From: an uncultured Prevotella sp.
GTDB lineage: Bacteria > Bacteroidota > Bacteroidia > Bacteroidales > Bacteroidaceae
Direction: 5' to 3'
Assembly (NCBI GenBank): GCA_900319895.1
Contig: ONQK01000104.1
Location: forward strand, 1-9,559
Length of the DNA: 9,559 bases
The position numbers and the translations under genes are program-made. Of this stretch, positions 1 through 7,524 are shown one piece after another (the first letter of the stretch is position 1; every line of letters begins with the position of its first letter). The notes beneath the pieces are model-generated. The model worked only from the letters and a program-made list of their open reading frames with translations, did no database searches and was not told where the DNA came from.

Positions 1-495
1 ACCGTAGGGCGACAGGCGCGTCACGTCGGTAATCGAGCGGCTCACCGTCGGCAGACTCGTGATCTGCTGGCTGGTGATGTTGGTCGAGGCTCCCGTCTTC
101 TCTGCCGAGAACTTGGAGGCTTTGCCGCTGACAATTACTTCACCCAGCATTTTCGTGTCTTCCGAGATTTCAGCCTCCAAGTTGAACATTTCGCCCAACT
201 GAAGCGTCAGGTCGGTGTAGGTCTTCTTTTGAAAACCTACATAACTGATGGAAACCGAGTATGGCCCACCAGTACGCATTCCCTGGATAGTAAAACGACC
301 GTCGATGTTGGTCACGGCCGTATAACTCGTCCCAGAAGGCGTGTGTACTGCCAAAATGGTAGCACCAATCACTTCCTCGCCAGTTTCCGCGGCAACTACC
401 TTGCCGCTCAATGACGATGTCGTTATCTGAGCCATGGCCGATGTCGCAAACATCATTATCACGGCAAACAGAAAGCAAAATCTTTTTTGCACCAT
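1..495 (-). CDS. TonB-dependent receptor, Oar-like, N-terminal part (runs off the window)
   Basis: This is the start of an outer-membrane receptor that would import a large ligand using energy passed from TonB. Reading back from the ATG at 493-495, 165 codons stay open to the window edge. Residues 1-22 form a signal peptide (basic start MVQKR, hydrophobic core, cleavage likely after AMA and before Gln23). Residues about 29-110 form a carboxypeptidase-regulatory-like beta domain (SGKVVAAETGEEVIGATI, then NIDGRFTIQGMRTGGPYSV). The segment GEVIVSGK followed by SLPTVSRSITDVTRLSPYG marks the start of the plug domain. The RTGGPY and SRSITDVTRLSP signatures resemble the Oar-like branch rather than typical SusC glycan transporters, from memory of the family. 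The barrel and the ligand lie outside the window, so the substrate cannot be judged. The gene has its own promoter and no clear Shine-Dalgarno sequence. Confidence 0.9.
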   Translation of the reverse strand, partial: MVQKRFCFLFAVIMMFATSAMAQITTSSLSGKVVAAETGEEVIGATILAVHTPSGTSYTAVTNIDGRFTIQGMRTGGPYSVSISYVGFQKKTYTDLTLQLGEMFNLEAEISEDTKMLGEVIVSGKASKFSAEKTGASTNITSQQITSLPTVSRSITDVTRLSPYG

Positions 496-544
496 AATTA
501 AAAAATGTTTTAAAATATTAGTTTAGTAAGAATTTATTTTGATG

Positions 545-574
545 CAAAATTAAATATTTTTTCTATACCTCAAA
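545..574 (-). promoter_or_regulatory. Promoter of the TonB-dependent receptor gene
   Basis: On the minus strand a TTTG (571-574) is followed after 18 bases by TAATTTTG (545-552). This fits the Bacteroidetes sigma-ABfr consensus of TTTG, about 19 bases, TAnnTTTG. Transcription should begin near 540, giving an AT-rich leader of about 45 bases before the ATG at 495. Confidence 0.7.
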
Positions 575-642
575 GGACTTTTAACATAAAAATTATATTT
601 ATCACTAAAAGTTTGACCACAACACTCCTTGGGGCTGTAAAG

Positions 643-679
643 CAAGACAGCAGCCCAAGTTTGCCGGACTGCTGTCTTT
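643..679 (-). terminator. Hairpin terminator downstream of htpG
   Basis: AAGACAGCAG (644-653) and CTGCTGTCTT (669-678) form a perfect 10-bp stem with a 15-base loop. The stem begins about 25 bases beyond the htpG stop codon. The tail after the stem on the minus strand is only moderately T-rich (GCTTTA), so termination may be imperfect. It also insulates the TonB receptor promoter about 70 bases further on. Confidence 0.7.
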
Positions 680-703
680 GTAAGAAATGCTTGTGGGTTT
701 CAA

Positions 704-2758
704 CTATTTCATCAAGTCGACAGAGCGTTTGACAAAGGCATCCAGCGATGCACCTTTCAACAAATTGTTCTGCAGCAAGGCCAAGTCGACCAGCTGCCCG
801 ATGACCGGCTCATTTTTCGCGTAGGCAGCAAGCACCTCGTTGCGCCTGCTCTTCTGCTCTTCAATCTCTTTTTGAGTGCTTTGGAGCATGTCTTTATCCT
901 CTTGCGTCAGCTCTTCAGGCTTTTTCTTTTCTTGTGACTGCCGGATGGCGGCCTCGCGCGCCTGCAAGCCTTTCAACTCACCGTCTATGGGCTTCAAGTC
1001 ATGCGCGCACTTCTGTTCTACTTCCTCCAGCACACGCTTCACCAGCCTGTGGTCGCTGTTGAGCACCATGTTGAACATGTCGGGGAACTGCGCATAGAAC
1101 GCCATCCCGTTTTGGAAGCGGCTCATGTCTTTCATGCGACGCATGTATTCGCTTTGAGTAATAATGATGGGATACGACGACTCGCCAAGCGCTTGTACAT
1201 CGATGTTGAATTCGGATTTTTCCAAAGTTGGCAATTGCGCCCTAAACACCTGTGACAAATTGTCAGTCTGCTCTGCCGTCAAAGTTTGTTTCGATGCATC
1301 CTCTTTGACAATCAGGCGCTCCACCACATCGGAGTCAACGCGCACGAACTGGCTTTTCTCCAGTTTCTGCTCATACATGGACACCGTGGGAACGTCCAAG
1401 TCGCCATCCAGGAGCAGCACGCTGTAGCCTTTATCCTTGGCCGATTCGATAAATGAATATTGCTCTTCACGCTGTGTGGCATACAAATAGACGACTTGCC
1501 CTTCTTTGTTGGTCTGGTTCTCAGCAATGAGCGCCCTGTATTGCTCAAGCGTAAAATACCTGCCGTCTACATCTTTCAGCAGGCAAAAATCTTTTGCACG
1601 GTCATAAAAATCTTCTTGCGAGAGCATTCCATAATGGATGAACAGCTTCAAGTCATCCCATTTTTGCTCATAGTCCTTACGGTTTTCCTTGAAAATACCA
1701 TTCAAACGGTCTGCCACCTTCTTGGTGATGTAAGTCGAAATCTTCTTCACATTGGCATCGCTCTGCAAATAAGAACGGCTGACATTGAGCGGGATGTCGG
1801 GCGAGTCGATGACACCATGCAGCAAAGTCAGGAATTCGGGCACAACGCCTTCCACCTGGTCGGTGACAAACACCTGGTTGCAATACAACTGTATTTTATT
1901 GCGCTGCAACTCCAGGTTCGACTTGATTTTCGGGAAATAAAGCACGCCCGTCAGGTTGAACGGATAGTCGACATTGAGATGTATCCAGAACAACGGTTCG
2001 TCCTGCATCGGGTAAAGCGTGCGATAAAAACCTTTATAGTCCTCCTCGGTCAGCGCATTGGGGGCTTTGGCCCAAAGCGGTGCAACATGATTGACGACAT
2101 TGTCCTCGTCGGTCTCTTGCATCTTGCCATCTTTCCACTCTGTTTTCTTGCCAAAGGCAACAGGAATGGGCATGAACTTGCAATATTTGTTCAACAACTC
2201 CTGGATCTTTCCTTTTTCAAGGAACTCCTTGCAGTCGTCGTCAATATGGAGCACGATGTCCGTCCCCCGGTCGCTCCGCGATGCCTCCGCAATGGTGAAC
2301 TCCGGGCTTCCGTCGCACGTCCACACGACGGCCTGCGCGCCCTCTTTGTAGCTTTTTGTGATGATTTCCACTTTTTGAGCCACCATGAAGGCACTATAGA
2401 ATCCCAGCCCAAAATGCCCGATGATGGCATTGGCATTGTCTTTATACTTGTCCAGGAAATCATTGACACCGGAAAAAGCGATCTGGTTGATGTACTTGTC
2501 GATTTCCTCGGCTGTCATACCAATGCCACGGTCGCTGATGGTCAACGTCTTTTCCTGTTCATTAAGGACTATTCTAACGGTCAAGTCGCCCAAATCGCCT
2601 TTGAAATCGCCTTTCTCAGCCAGCGTCTTGAGCTTCTGCGTTGCGTCCACGGCATTTGAGATGATCTCGCGAAGAAAAATCTCATGATCAGAATACAAGA
2701 ACTTTTTGATGACGGGGAAAATGTTCTCGGTCGTAACCCCTATATTTCCTTTTTGCAT
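704..2758 (-). CDS. htpG: Molecular chaperone HtpG (bacterial Hsp90)
   Basis: This is a 684-residue cytoplasmic ATP-dependent chaperone that works as a dimer on late-folding proteins. The N-terminal GHKL ATPase is complete: EIFLREIISNAVDA (Glu31, Asn35, Asp38), the nucleotide-binding SDRGIGMT (Asp76, Gly78, Gly80), and GHFGLGF at 114-120. The middle domain holds PLNVSRSYLQSD with Arg328 as the likely arginine that contacts the ATP gamma-phosphate. The C-terminal dimerisation domain ends in FVKRSVDLMK and has no MEEVD tail, as expected in bacteria. A highly charged Lys/Glu/Gln-rich segment precedes the last 50 residues. The frame stays open to 2824, but the ATG at 2758 is chosen because MQKGNIGVTTENIFPVIKKF matches family N-termini and a promoter-like element lies inside the extension. 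The gene is divergent from the peptidase operon and followed by a hairpin terminator. Confidence 0.97.
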   Translation of the reverse strand: MQKGNIGVTTENIFPVIKKFLYSDHEIFLREIISNAVDATQKLKTLAEKGDFKGDLGDLTVRIVLNEQEKTLTISDRGIGMTAEEIDKYINQIAFSGVNDFLDKYKDNANAIIGHFGLGFYSAFMVAQKVEIITKSYKEGAQAVVWTCDGSPEFTIAEASRSDRGTDIVLHIDDDCKEFLEKGKIQELLNKYCKFMPIPVAFGKKTEWKDGKMQETDEDNVVNHVAPLWAKAPNALTEEDYKGFYRTLYPMQDEPLFWIHLNVDYPFNLTGVLYFPKIKSNLELQRNKIQLYCNQVFVTDQVEGVVPEFLTLLHGVIDSPDIPLNVSRSYLQSDANVKKISTYITKKVADRLNGIFKENRKDYEQKWDDLKLFIHYGMLSQEDFYDRAKDFCLLKDVDGRYFTLEQYRALIAENQTNKEGQVVYLYATQREEQYSFIESAKDKGYSVLLLDGDLDVPTVSMYEQKLEKSQFVRVDSDVVERLIVKEDASKQTLTAEQTDNLSQVFRAQLPTLEKSEFNIDVQALGESSYPIIITQSEYMRRMKDMSRFQNGMAFYAQFPDMFNMVLNSDHRLVKRVLEEVEQKCAHDLKPIDGELKGLQAREAAIRQSQEKKKPEELTQEDKDMLQSTQKEIEEQKSRRNEVLAAYAKNEPVIGQLVDLALLQNNLLKGASLDAFVKRSVDLMK

Positions 2759-2787
2759 AATACTTAAATATTTTAACGCTCTATATG

Positions 2788-2795
2788 CAAAAATC
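2788..2795 (-). promoter_or_regulatory. Possible -7 element for htpG
   Basis: The minus strand reads GATTTTTG, one mismatch from TAnnTTTG, followed by CAT as in the other promoters here. It would give a leader of about 25 bases before the htpG ATG. No convincing TTTG lies about 19 bases upstream, so this is a weak call. A heat-shock gene may use a different sigma factor or an activator. Confidence 0.3.
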
Positions 2796-2920
2796 ATGCC
2801 AGACATCCGCGATGCACGTCGCATTCACTTTTTTGGGGGAGGATTCTCCATTTGTTGGGAAGAATTCTCGGCAAAAGAGCCATCACACCGCCCCTTTTAT
2901 TAATCAATTAAACAACTTTT

Positions 2921-2958
2921 ACACTGAAAAATCAAGTCATCACACTAAAAAAATCAAG
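2921..2958. repeat. Imperfect direct repeat pair upstream of both htpG and the peptidase operon
   Basis: ACACTGAAAAATCAAG (2921-2936) recurs as ACACTAAAAAAATCAAG (2942-2958). The copies differ by one substitution and one extra A, and they start 21 bases apart, about two helical turns. The spacing would put both copies on the same DNA face, as in a tandem regulator site. It could equally be a chance effect of A-rich sequence. Confidence 0.5.
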
Positions 2959-3003
2959 CGATTTACGAGAGTCCTCGCCCCCGCGCATGTGGTTTTACCC
3001 CGT

Positions 3004-3035
3004 AATATTTGAAATTTCGCAGAAAATATTTGAAA
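3004..3035. repeat. 11-bp direct repeat overlapping the peptidase operon promoter
   Basis: AATATTTGAAA occurs exactly at 3004-3014 and again at 3025-3035, a 21-base period. The second copy contains the TTTG used as the -33 element of the downstream promoter. A protein bound to both copies would therefore cover or contact the polymerase site. Confidence 0.55.
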
Positions 3036-3060
3036 AAATGTGCCATTTTTTATAAATTTG
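3029..3060 (+). promoter_or_regulatory. Promoter of the peptidase/deaminase/protease operon
   Basis: TTTG (3029-3032) is followed after 20 bases by TAAATTTG (3053-3060), an exact match to the TAnnTTTG consensus of Bacteroidetes. Transcription should start near 3065, leaving a leader of about 63 bases before the ATG at 3128. Confidence 0.7.
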
Positions 3061-3127
3061 CAGATTGAATTACGAAAATGTCCTAAAAAACATCGTCACA
3101 TTCAAGAATTGACTCAAAACGGAAAAA

Positions 3128-5227
3128 ATGGCACAAGAGAAACAACATACCAACCCTTTTTTGGCACCTTACAACACGCCCCACGAGACGGCACCTTTCG
3201 ACCAAATCCAATTGGTGCACTATGAAGAAGCCTTCATGGAAGGCATTAGGCGTGAGGACGAGGAGATAGAGAAAATCATCAACGACCCGGCAGAACCGAC
3301 TTTCGAGAACACCATCGCACGAGACGACGAGCAAAAGGACAGAAAACATTACTACGACTTGCTCGACCGCACCGAAAGCGTGTTCTTCAACCTCCTGAGC
3401 GCAGAGACCAACGACGAGATGGACGAGCTGGCACAGAAAATGAGCCCGATACTGACAAAACACGCCAACGACATCAGCCTCAACCCCAAGCTTTTTGAGC
3501 GCATCAAATACGTCTACGAGCATCACGGCAAACTCACGCCAGAAGAGCAAACCGTGCTTAACAACGCGTACGACGGATTTGTCAGAAGCGGTGCACTGCT
3601 TGACGACCAAGGCAAAGAGCGCCTGAGGGCACTTACAGAGGAGGCCAGCATGTTGTCGCTGCAATTTTCGCAGAACCTGCTCAAGGAAAACAAAGCCTAC
3701 CAACTGCACATCACCCAAGAAGACGACCTGGCCGGACTGCCGGACACCGCGCGCGAGGCCGCCGCTGAAGCCGCAAGAGAAAAAGGGCTGAAGGGCTGGA
3801 TTTTCACACTGGACGCCCCTAGCTATGGCCCATTCATGATGTATGCCAAGAACCGGGAGCTGCGACGGCAGATGTACATGGCGCACAACACGCTCTGCAT
3901 CAAGGACAACCAGGAAAACAACATTGAAATTTGCAAGCGCCTGATCAACATTCGGCGGGAGCTGGCACAACTGCTGGGCTATGAGACTTATGCCGACTAC
4001 GTCATGAAGCACCGAATGGCGACCAAGGCCGACAACGTCTACAAACTGCTGGACCAGCTGACCGAGGCCTACAAGCCGAAAGCCATCGAGGAAATTGAAG
4101 AAATCAAGCAGCTGGCGGGACTCACCGCCACGGAAGACACCAAAGACCAAGACAGCACTTTCCAGCCGTGGGACTTGTCTTACTATTCACAACAGCTCAA
4201 ATTAAAGAAATACAACCTCGACCCCGAGATGCTGCGTCCCTACCTCGAACTCAACAACGTCATCAAAGGCGTTTTTGGGCTGGCGACACGACTTTATGGC
4301 ATCAGTTTCAAGGAAAACCCCGAAATCCCAGTCTATCATCAAGACGTAAAACCCTACGAAGTGTTCGACAAAGACGGCAGCTTCCTGGCCGTGCTCTATG
4401 TCGACTTCCATCCCCGAAAAGGCAAGCGCGACGGGGCATGGATGACCGAATACCAGGGACAATGGATTGAAAAGGACGGCACCAACGTCCGCCCACACGT
4501 CTCGCTGGTGATGAACCTCAGCAAGCCGACCGAGGAAAAGCCTGCGCTGCTGCGGCTGGGCGAGGTCGAAACGTTTTTACACGAATTTGGGCACGCCCTG
4601 CACGGCATTTTCTCCAACGTGAGGTTTGAAAGTTTGTCAGGCACCAACGTCTGGTGGGACTTTGTCGAACTTCCCTCGCAATTTATGGAGAACTATGCCA
4701 TCGAGAAAGAATTTTTACGCACCTTTGCCTTCCACTACCAAACAGGCGAGCCCATCCCCGACGAGCTCATCGACCGCATCCAGGCAAGCCGCAACTTCAT
4801 GACAGGCTACCACTGCCTGCGCCAAGTGAGCTTCGGGCTTTTAGACCTGAGCTACTACACGCAAAAAGAGCAATTCGACGAAGACATCGTCACTTATGAG
4901 AAAGAAGCGTGGAAAGCGGCCGTCATCGGCAGGCAAAGGACGGACACCTGCATGACGACACAGTTCTCGCACATCATGTCGGGCGGGTATGCGGCAGGGT
5001 ACTACAGCTACAAATGGGCAGAAGTGCTCGATGCCGACGCATTCGGCGTATTCAAGCAAAACGGGATTTTCGACACACAGACGGCCCAACGTTTCAGGGA
5101 CAACATCCTCTCGCGCGGAGGCACGGAGCACCCGATGGAGCTTTACAAGAAATTCAAAGGAAACGAACCAACCATAGACGCACTACTACAACGAAATGGA
5201 ATCAAAAAACAAACAACGGGAACTTGA
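3128..5227 (+). CDS. dcp: M3-family zinc metallopeptidase (peptidyl-dipeptidase Dcp / oligopeptidase type)
   Basis: This 699-residue enzyme should cut short peptides, releasing dipeptides from the C-terminus if it is a true Dcp, and so complete peptide turnover. The zinc site is intact: HEFGH at 485-489 gives two histidine ligands and the catalytic Glu486, and Glu514 in DFVELPSQ is the third ligand. The substrate-binding GYAAGYYSYKWAE near the C-terminus is also typical of M3 enzymes. The length fits the Dcp/OpdA group. No signal peptide or membrane segment is visible at the N-terminus (MAQEKQHTNPFLAPYNTPHE), so it is probably cytoplasmic. The start at 3128 is the first ATG after an in-frame TGA and suits the family. 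It is the first gene of a three-gene operon, and its last 32 bases overlap the next gene. The choice between Dcp and oligopeptidase A specificity cannot be made from sequence alone. Confidence 0.93.
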   Translation: MAQEKQHTNPFLAPYNTPHETAPFDQIQLVHYEEAFMEGIRREDEEIEKIINDPAEPTFENTIARDDEQKDRKHYYDLLDRTESVFFNLLSAETNDEMDELAQKMSPILTKHANDISLNPKLFERIKYVYEHHGKLTPEEQTVLNNAYDGFVRSGALLDDQGKERLRALTEEASMLSLQFSQNLLKENKAYQLHITQEDDLAGLPDTAREAAAEAAREKGLKGWIFTLDAPSYGPFMMYAKNRELRRQMYMAHNTLCIKDNQENNIEICKRLINIRRELAQLLGYETYADYVMKHRMATKADNVYKLLDQLTEAYKPKAIEEIEEIKQLAGLTATEDTKDQDSTFQPWDLSYYSQQLKLKKYNLDPEMLRPYLELNNVIKGVFGLATRLYGISFKENPEIPVYHQDVKPYEVFDKDGSFLAVLYVDFHPRKGKRDGAWMTEYQGQWIEKDGTNVRPHVSLVMNLSKPTEEKPALLRLGEVETFLHEFGHALHGIFSNVRFESLSGTNVWWDFVELPSQFMENYAIEKEFLRTFAFHYQTGEPIPDELIDRIQASRNFMTGYHCLRQVSFGLLDLSYYTQKEQFDEDIVTYEKEAWKAAVIGRQRTDTCMTTQFSHIMSGGYAAGYYSYKWAEVLDADAFGVFKQNGIFDTQTAQRFRDNILSRGGTEHPMELYKKFKGNEPTIDALLQRNGIKKQTTGT

Positions 5228-5636
5228 TGTCCGCTACCTGAGAATGGCACAGATTTGGGCGGAGAACAGCTATTGTGAGCGCAGAAAAGTCGGAGCCCTC
5301 GTGGTCAAAAACAAGATGATCATCAGCGACGGATACAACGGCACGCCCAGCGGATTCGAGAACGTGTGTGAGGACGAGCACAAGCTCACCAAGCCCTATG
5401 TCCTGCATGCCGAGGCAAATGCCATCACAAAGCTGGCCAGAAGCTCAAACAACAGCGACGGCGCCACGCTCTATGTCACTTCCTCCCCCTGCATCGAATG
5501 CGCCAAGCTCATCATCCAGGCAGGCATCAAGCGTGTGGTATACGGCGAGATATACCGTCTGGAAGACGGTTTAGACCTCCTGAAAAAAGCCAATATTGAA
5601 GTCAACCATATCAATCCAAATGAAAATGAGCAATAA
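5196..5636 (+). CDS. Deoxycytidylate (dCMP) deaminase, ComEB-like
   Basis: This 146-residue zinc enzyme deaminates dCMP to dUMP, feeding thymidylate synthesis. The cytidine/deoxycytidylate deaminase motifs are complete: HAEANAI supplies zinc ligand His71 and catalytic Glu73, and SPCIEC supplies Cys99 and Cys102. DGYNGTPSGFENVCEDE at about 45-61 is a strong dCMP deaminase signature that separates it from cytidine and tRNA-adenosine deaminases. The ATG at 5196 is preferred because the following ELDVRYLRMAQIW matches family N-termini. This start overlaps the peptidase gene by 32 bases in another frame, with no Shine-Dalgarno sequence, which suggests translational coupling. The C-terminus overlaps the S41 protease gene. 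There is no obvious metabolic link to either peptidase neighbour. Orthologues are sometimes named comEB, but no competence role should be inferred. Confidence 0.95.
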   Translation: MESKNKQRELDVRYLRMAQIWAENSYCERRKVGALVVKNKMIISDGYNGTPSGFENVCEDEHKLTKPYVLHAEANAITKLARSSNNSDGATLYVTSSPCIECAKLIIQAGIKRVVYGEIYRLEDGLDLLKKANIEVNHINPNENEQ

Positions 5637-7335
5637 AAACAATCGATACATGCCGGTGATGCTCGCCCTTTGCGTAGTCCTGGGCATTGCCATCGGCACT
5701 TTTTATGCGAACCACTCCTCCGGCAACCGGCTGAACATCATCAAATCGGGCAGCAGTCGGCTGAACAACCTGCTGAACATCATTGAAGACCAATACGTCG
5801 ACAAAGTCAACATCGACTCGCTCGTAGACAAGGCCATCCCACAGATCTTATCAGAGCTGGACCCACACTCTATCTACATCAGCCCCAAAGACATGCAGCT
5901 GGCCGCCGACGACCTCAAAGGCTCGTTCTCGGGCGTAGGAATTGAGTTCAACATCCGCAAAGACACGCTACACGTGCAAAATGTCATCAGCAACGGGCCG
6001 GCAGAGCGCGCGGGCATCGTGGCAGGCGACAAGATCACCAGCGTCGACGACGAGCCTTTTGTCGGGAAGATTGTCACCAACGAGGAAGCCATGCACCGCC
6101 TGAAAGGCCCCAAAGACACGAAAGTGAAAATCGGCATCGTGAGGAACGGGCAGAAAAAGCCCCTATTTTTCACCATTACCCGAGGCGACATACCACAAAA
6201 AAGCATCAGTGCGACTTACATGATGGAGAACCGGACCGGATACATCCGCATCAAAAATTTCAGCGAGACGACGTACTCCGAACTGCTCATCGCACTGGCC
6301 GCCCTGAAACATCCCCTCGTCAGCAACCTTATCATCGACCTACGCGACAACTCCGGCGGCTACCTCGAGCCCGCCGTCCGCATTGCCAATGAGTTTTTGC
6401 CCAAAGACAAGCTCATAGTCTATACGGAGGGGCGCAAATCGGTAAGAGAAGACCACACCAGCGACGGGCACGGCAGCTACAAAAACATCCCACTCATCAT
6501 TCTCATCAACGAAGGCTCTGCCTCTGCCGCCGAAATCGTTGCCGGTGCGATGCAAGACAACGACCGCGCCACCATCATCGGCAGGCGGTCTTTCGGGAAA
6601 GGACTTGTGCAGAAGCCCTTGCAATTCACCGACGGCTCCATGATTCGGCTCACCATTGCCAGGTATTACACCCCCTCAGGAAGATGCATTCAAAAGCCAT
6701 ACGTCGCCGGCGAAGGGAAAGACTATGAGATGGACCTCATCTCACGCTACCAACATGGCGAATTTTTCTCACAAGACAGCATCAAACACAACGGGCCACA
6801 ATACCATACCAGCATCGGAAGAGTGGTCTACGGCGGCGGCGGCATCACGCCAGACATCTTCATCCCGGAAGACACTACGGCAGTGACATCCTATTACAGA
6901 AGCGCGAGCATGAGTGGCCAAATCATACAGTTTGCCTTCAACTACACGGACGAGAATAGGCAAAAGCTGAAGACCTACAAGACGATGGAAGAGCTTAACG
7001 ACTACCTCATCAGGCAAAAAACAGTAGAGCTTTTTGTCAACTATGCTGAAAAAAACGGGTTGCCCAGACGAAACTTGATGATAAAAAAATCATACAAGCT
7101 TTTGCAAACCTACATCAACAGCCGAATCATCTACAACATTCTCGGAGAACAAGAGCTCAACCGTTATCTCAACGCCGACGACCCTGCCATCAAAAAGGCA
7201 TTGGAAATATTCAAGGACAAGGCCGCCTTCCCCAAGATTCAGGAAAAAGACGGGGAAAATACCCGGCAAGTGGCATTAAAGGTGAACGGTGACATGCCAA
7301 GTTCATTAAGAAAACACTTGACCAGGTATGCGTGA
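5620..7335 (+). CDS. PDZ-containing S41 C-terminal processing protease (CtpA/Prc family), membrane-anchored
   Basis: This serine protease of about 571 residues should act in the periplasm on envelope proteins, anchored by one N-terminal helix (about residues 11-29, MPVMLALCVVLGIAIGTF). There is no lipobox. A PDZ domain spans about 103-190 (GSFSGVGIEF to RNGQKKPLFFTITRGD). The S41 catalytic core follows. The motif EGSASAAEI places the nucleophile at Ser302, and RSFGKG places the general-base Lys327, exactly 25 residues later as in E. coli Prc (Ser430/Lys455). About 130 charged, helical residues follow at the C-terminus. The frame also allows a TTG at 5596 and an ATG at 5626. The ATG at 5620 or 5626 is likeliest because either puts a short basic stretch just before the anchor. 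The gene overlaps the dCMP deaminase gene by 17 (or 11) bases and ends the operon. Confidence 0.93.
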   Translation: MKMSNKNNRYMPVMLALCVVLGIAIGTFYANHSSGNRLNIIKSGSSRLNNLLNIIEDQYVDKVNIDSLVDKAIPQILSELDPHSIYISPKDMQLAADDLKGSFSGVGIEFNIRKDTLHVQNVISNGPAERAGIVAGDKITSVDDEPFVGKIVTNEEAMHRLKGPKDTKVKIGIVRNGQKKPLFFTITRGDIPQKSISATYMMENRTGYIRIKNFSETTYSELLIALAALKHPLVSNLIIDLRDNSGGYLEPAVRIANEFLPKDKLIVYTEGRKSVREDHTSDGHGSYKNIPLIILINEGSASAAEIVAGAMQDNDRATIIGRRSFGKGLVQKPLQFTDGSMIRLTIARYYTPSGRCIQKPYVAGEGKDYEMDLISRYQHGEFFSQDSIKHNGPQYHTSIGRVVYGGGGITPDIFIPEDTTAVTSYYRSASMSGQIIQFAFNYTDENRQKLKTYKTMEELNDYLIRQKTVELFVNYAEKNGLPRRNLMIKKSYKLLQTYINSRIIYNILGEQELNRYLNADDPAIKKALEIFKDKAAFPKIQEKDGENTRQVALKVNGDMPSSLRKHLTRYA

Positions 7336-7478
7336 CGAACAGTTTCCCCCTCAATAGGCTTAACATCTCACAACTGGGCCGAGAAACGAGGCTAAAGAGA
7401 AGCCTATCGTGTTGAAAACCAGGAAGATGGATTCTTGGAAATGCGAAAAGGAAAGTGCGACAAAATGCTGTTGGCGCT

Positions 7479-7520
7479 GTGAAAAGTGTATTGAGGTGTG
7501 AAAAAAGTGTATTGAGAGGT
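7479..7520. repeat. Small tandem duplication in the convergent spacer
   Basis: A 19-base unit at 7479-7497 is followed directly by a 23-base copy at 7498-7520. The copies share GTGAAAA...GTGTATTGAG...GGT; the second has two extra A residues and an extra AG. It sits just past the stop codon of the pseudo-receiver regulator, so it would lie in that gene's 3' untranslated RNA. The pattern suggests recent slippage. The rest of the 189-base spacer (7336-7524) shows no gene and no strong terminator. Confidence 0.7.
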
Positions 7521-7524
7521 CTCA

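Larger units (their letters stand above)
2759..3127. other. Divergent intergenic region between htpG and the M3 peptidase gene
   Basis: This AT-rich stretch of 369 bases shows no convincing coding potential: its open frames have no recognisable protein character. It holds the leaders and promoters of both divergent genes and two pairs of short direct repeats (2921-2958 and 3004-3035), annotated separately. No RNA gene or hairpin of note was seen. Confidence 0.6.

Noticed and set aside
170..478. Minus-strand open frame of 102 codons near the left end
   Set aside because: It is in a different frame of the same strand as the TonB receptor, whose frame shows a signal peptide and domain motifs. 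This one is low-complexity and has no recognisable features.
565..570. AGGTAT near the TonB receptor promoter, also found inside the 24-bp repeat
   Set aside because: A six-base word is expected several times by chance in a window of this size and also occurs inside coding sequence, so it does not support a shared regulator.
1460..2659. Long plus-strand open frame of 399 codons opposite htpG
   Set aside because: It lies wholly antisense to an unmistakable HtpG, resembles no family I recognise and has no promoter. Long antisense frames are common opposite GC-biased coding sequence.
2759..2824. 22-codon N-terminal extension of HtpG
   Set aside because: The extension has no family counterpart and the MQKGNIGV start at 2758 matches known HtpG N-termini.
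3083..4150. Long minus-strand open frame of 355 codons opposite the M3 peptidase gene
   Set aside because: It is antisense to a well-supported peptidase. Its Val/Phe/Leu-rich composition is the usual reverse-frame artefact.
7354..7407. Inverted repeat ATAGGCTT/AAGCCTAT as a terminator for the S41 protease gene
   Set aside because: The 8-bp stem has a 38-base loop and no T-run on either side, so it is a poor terminator and may be chance.
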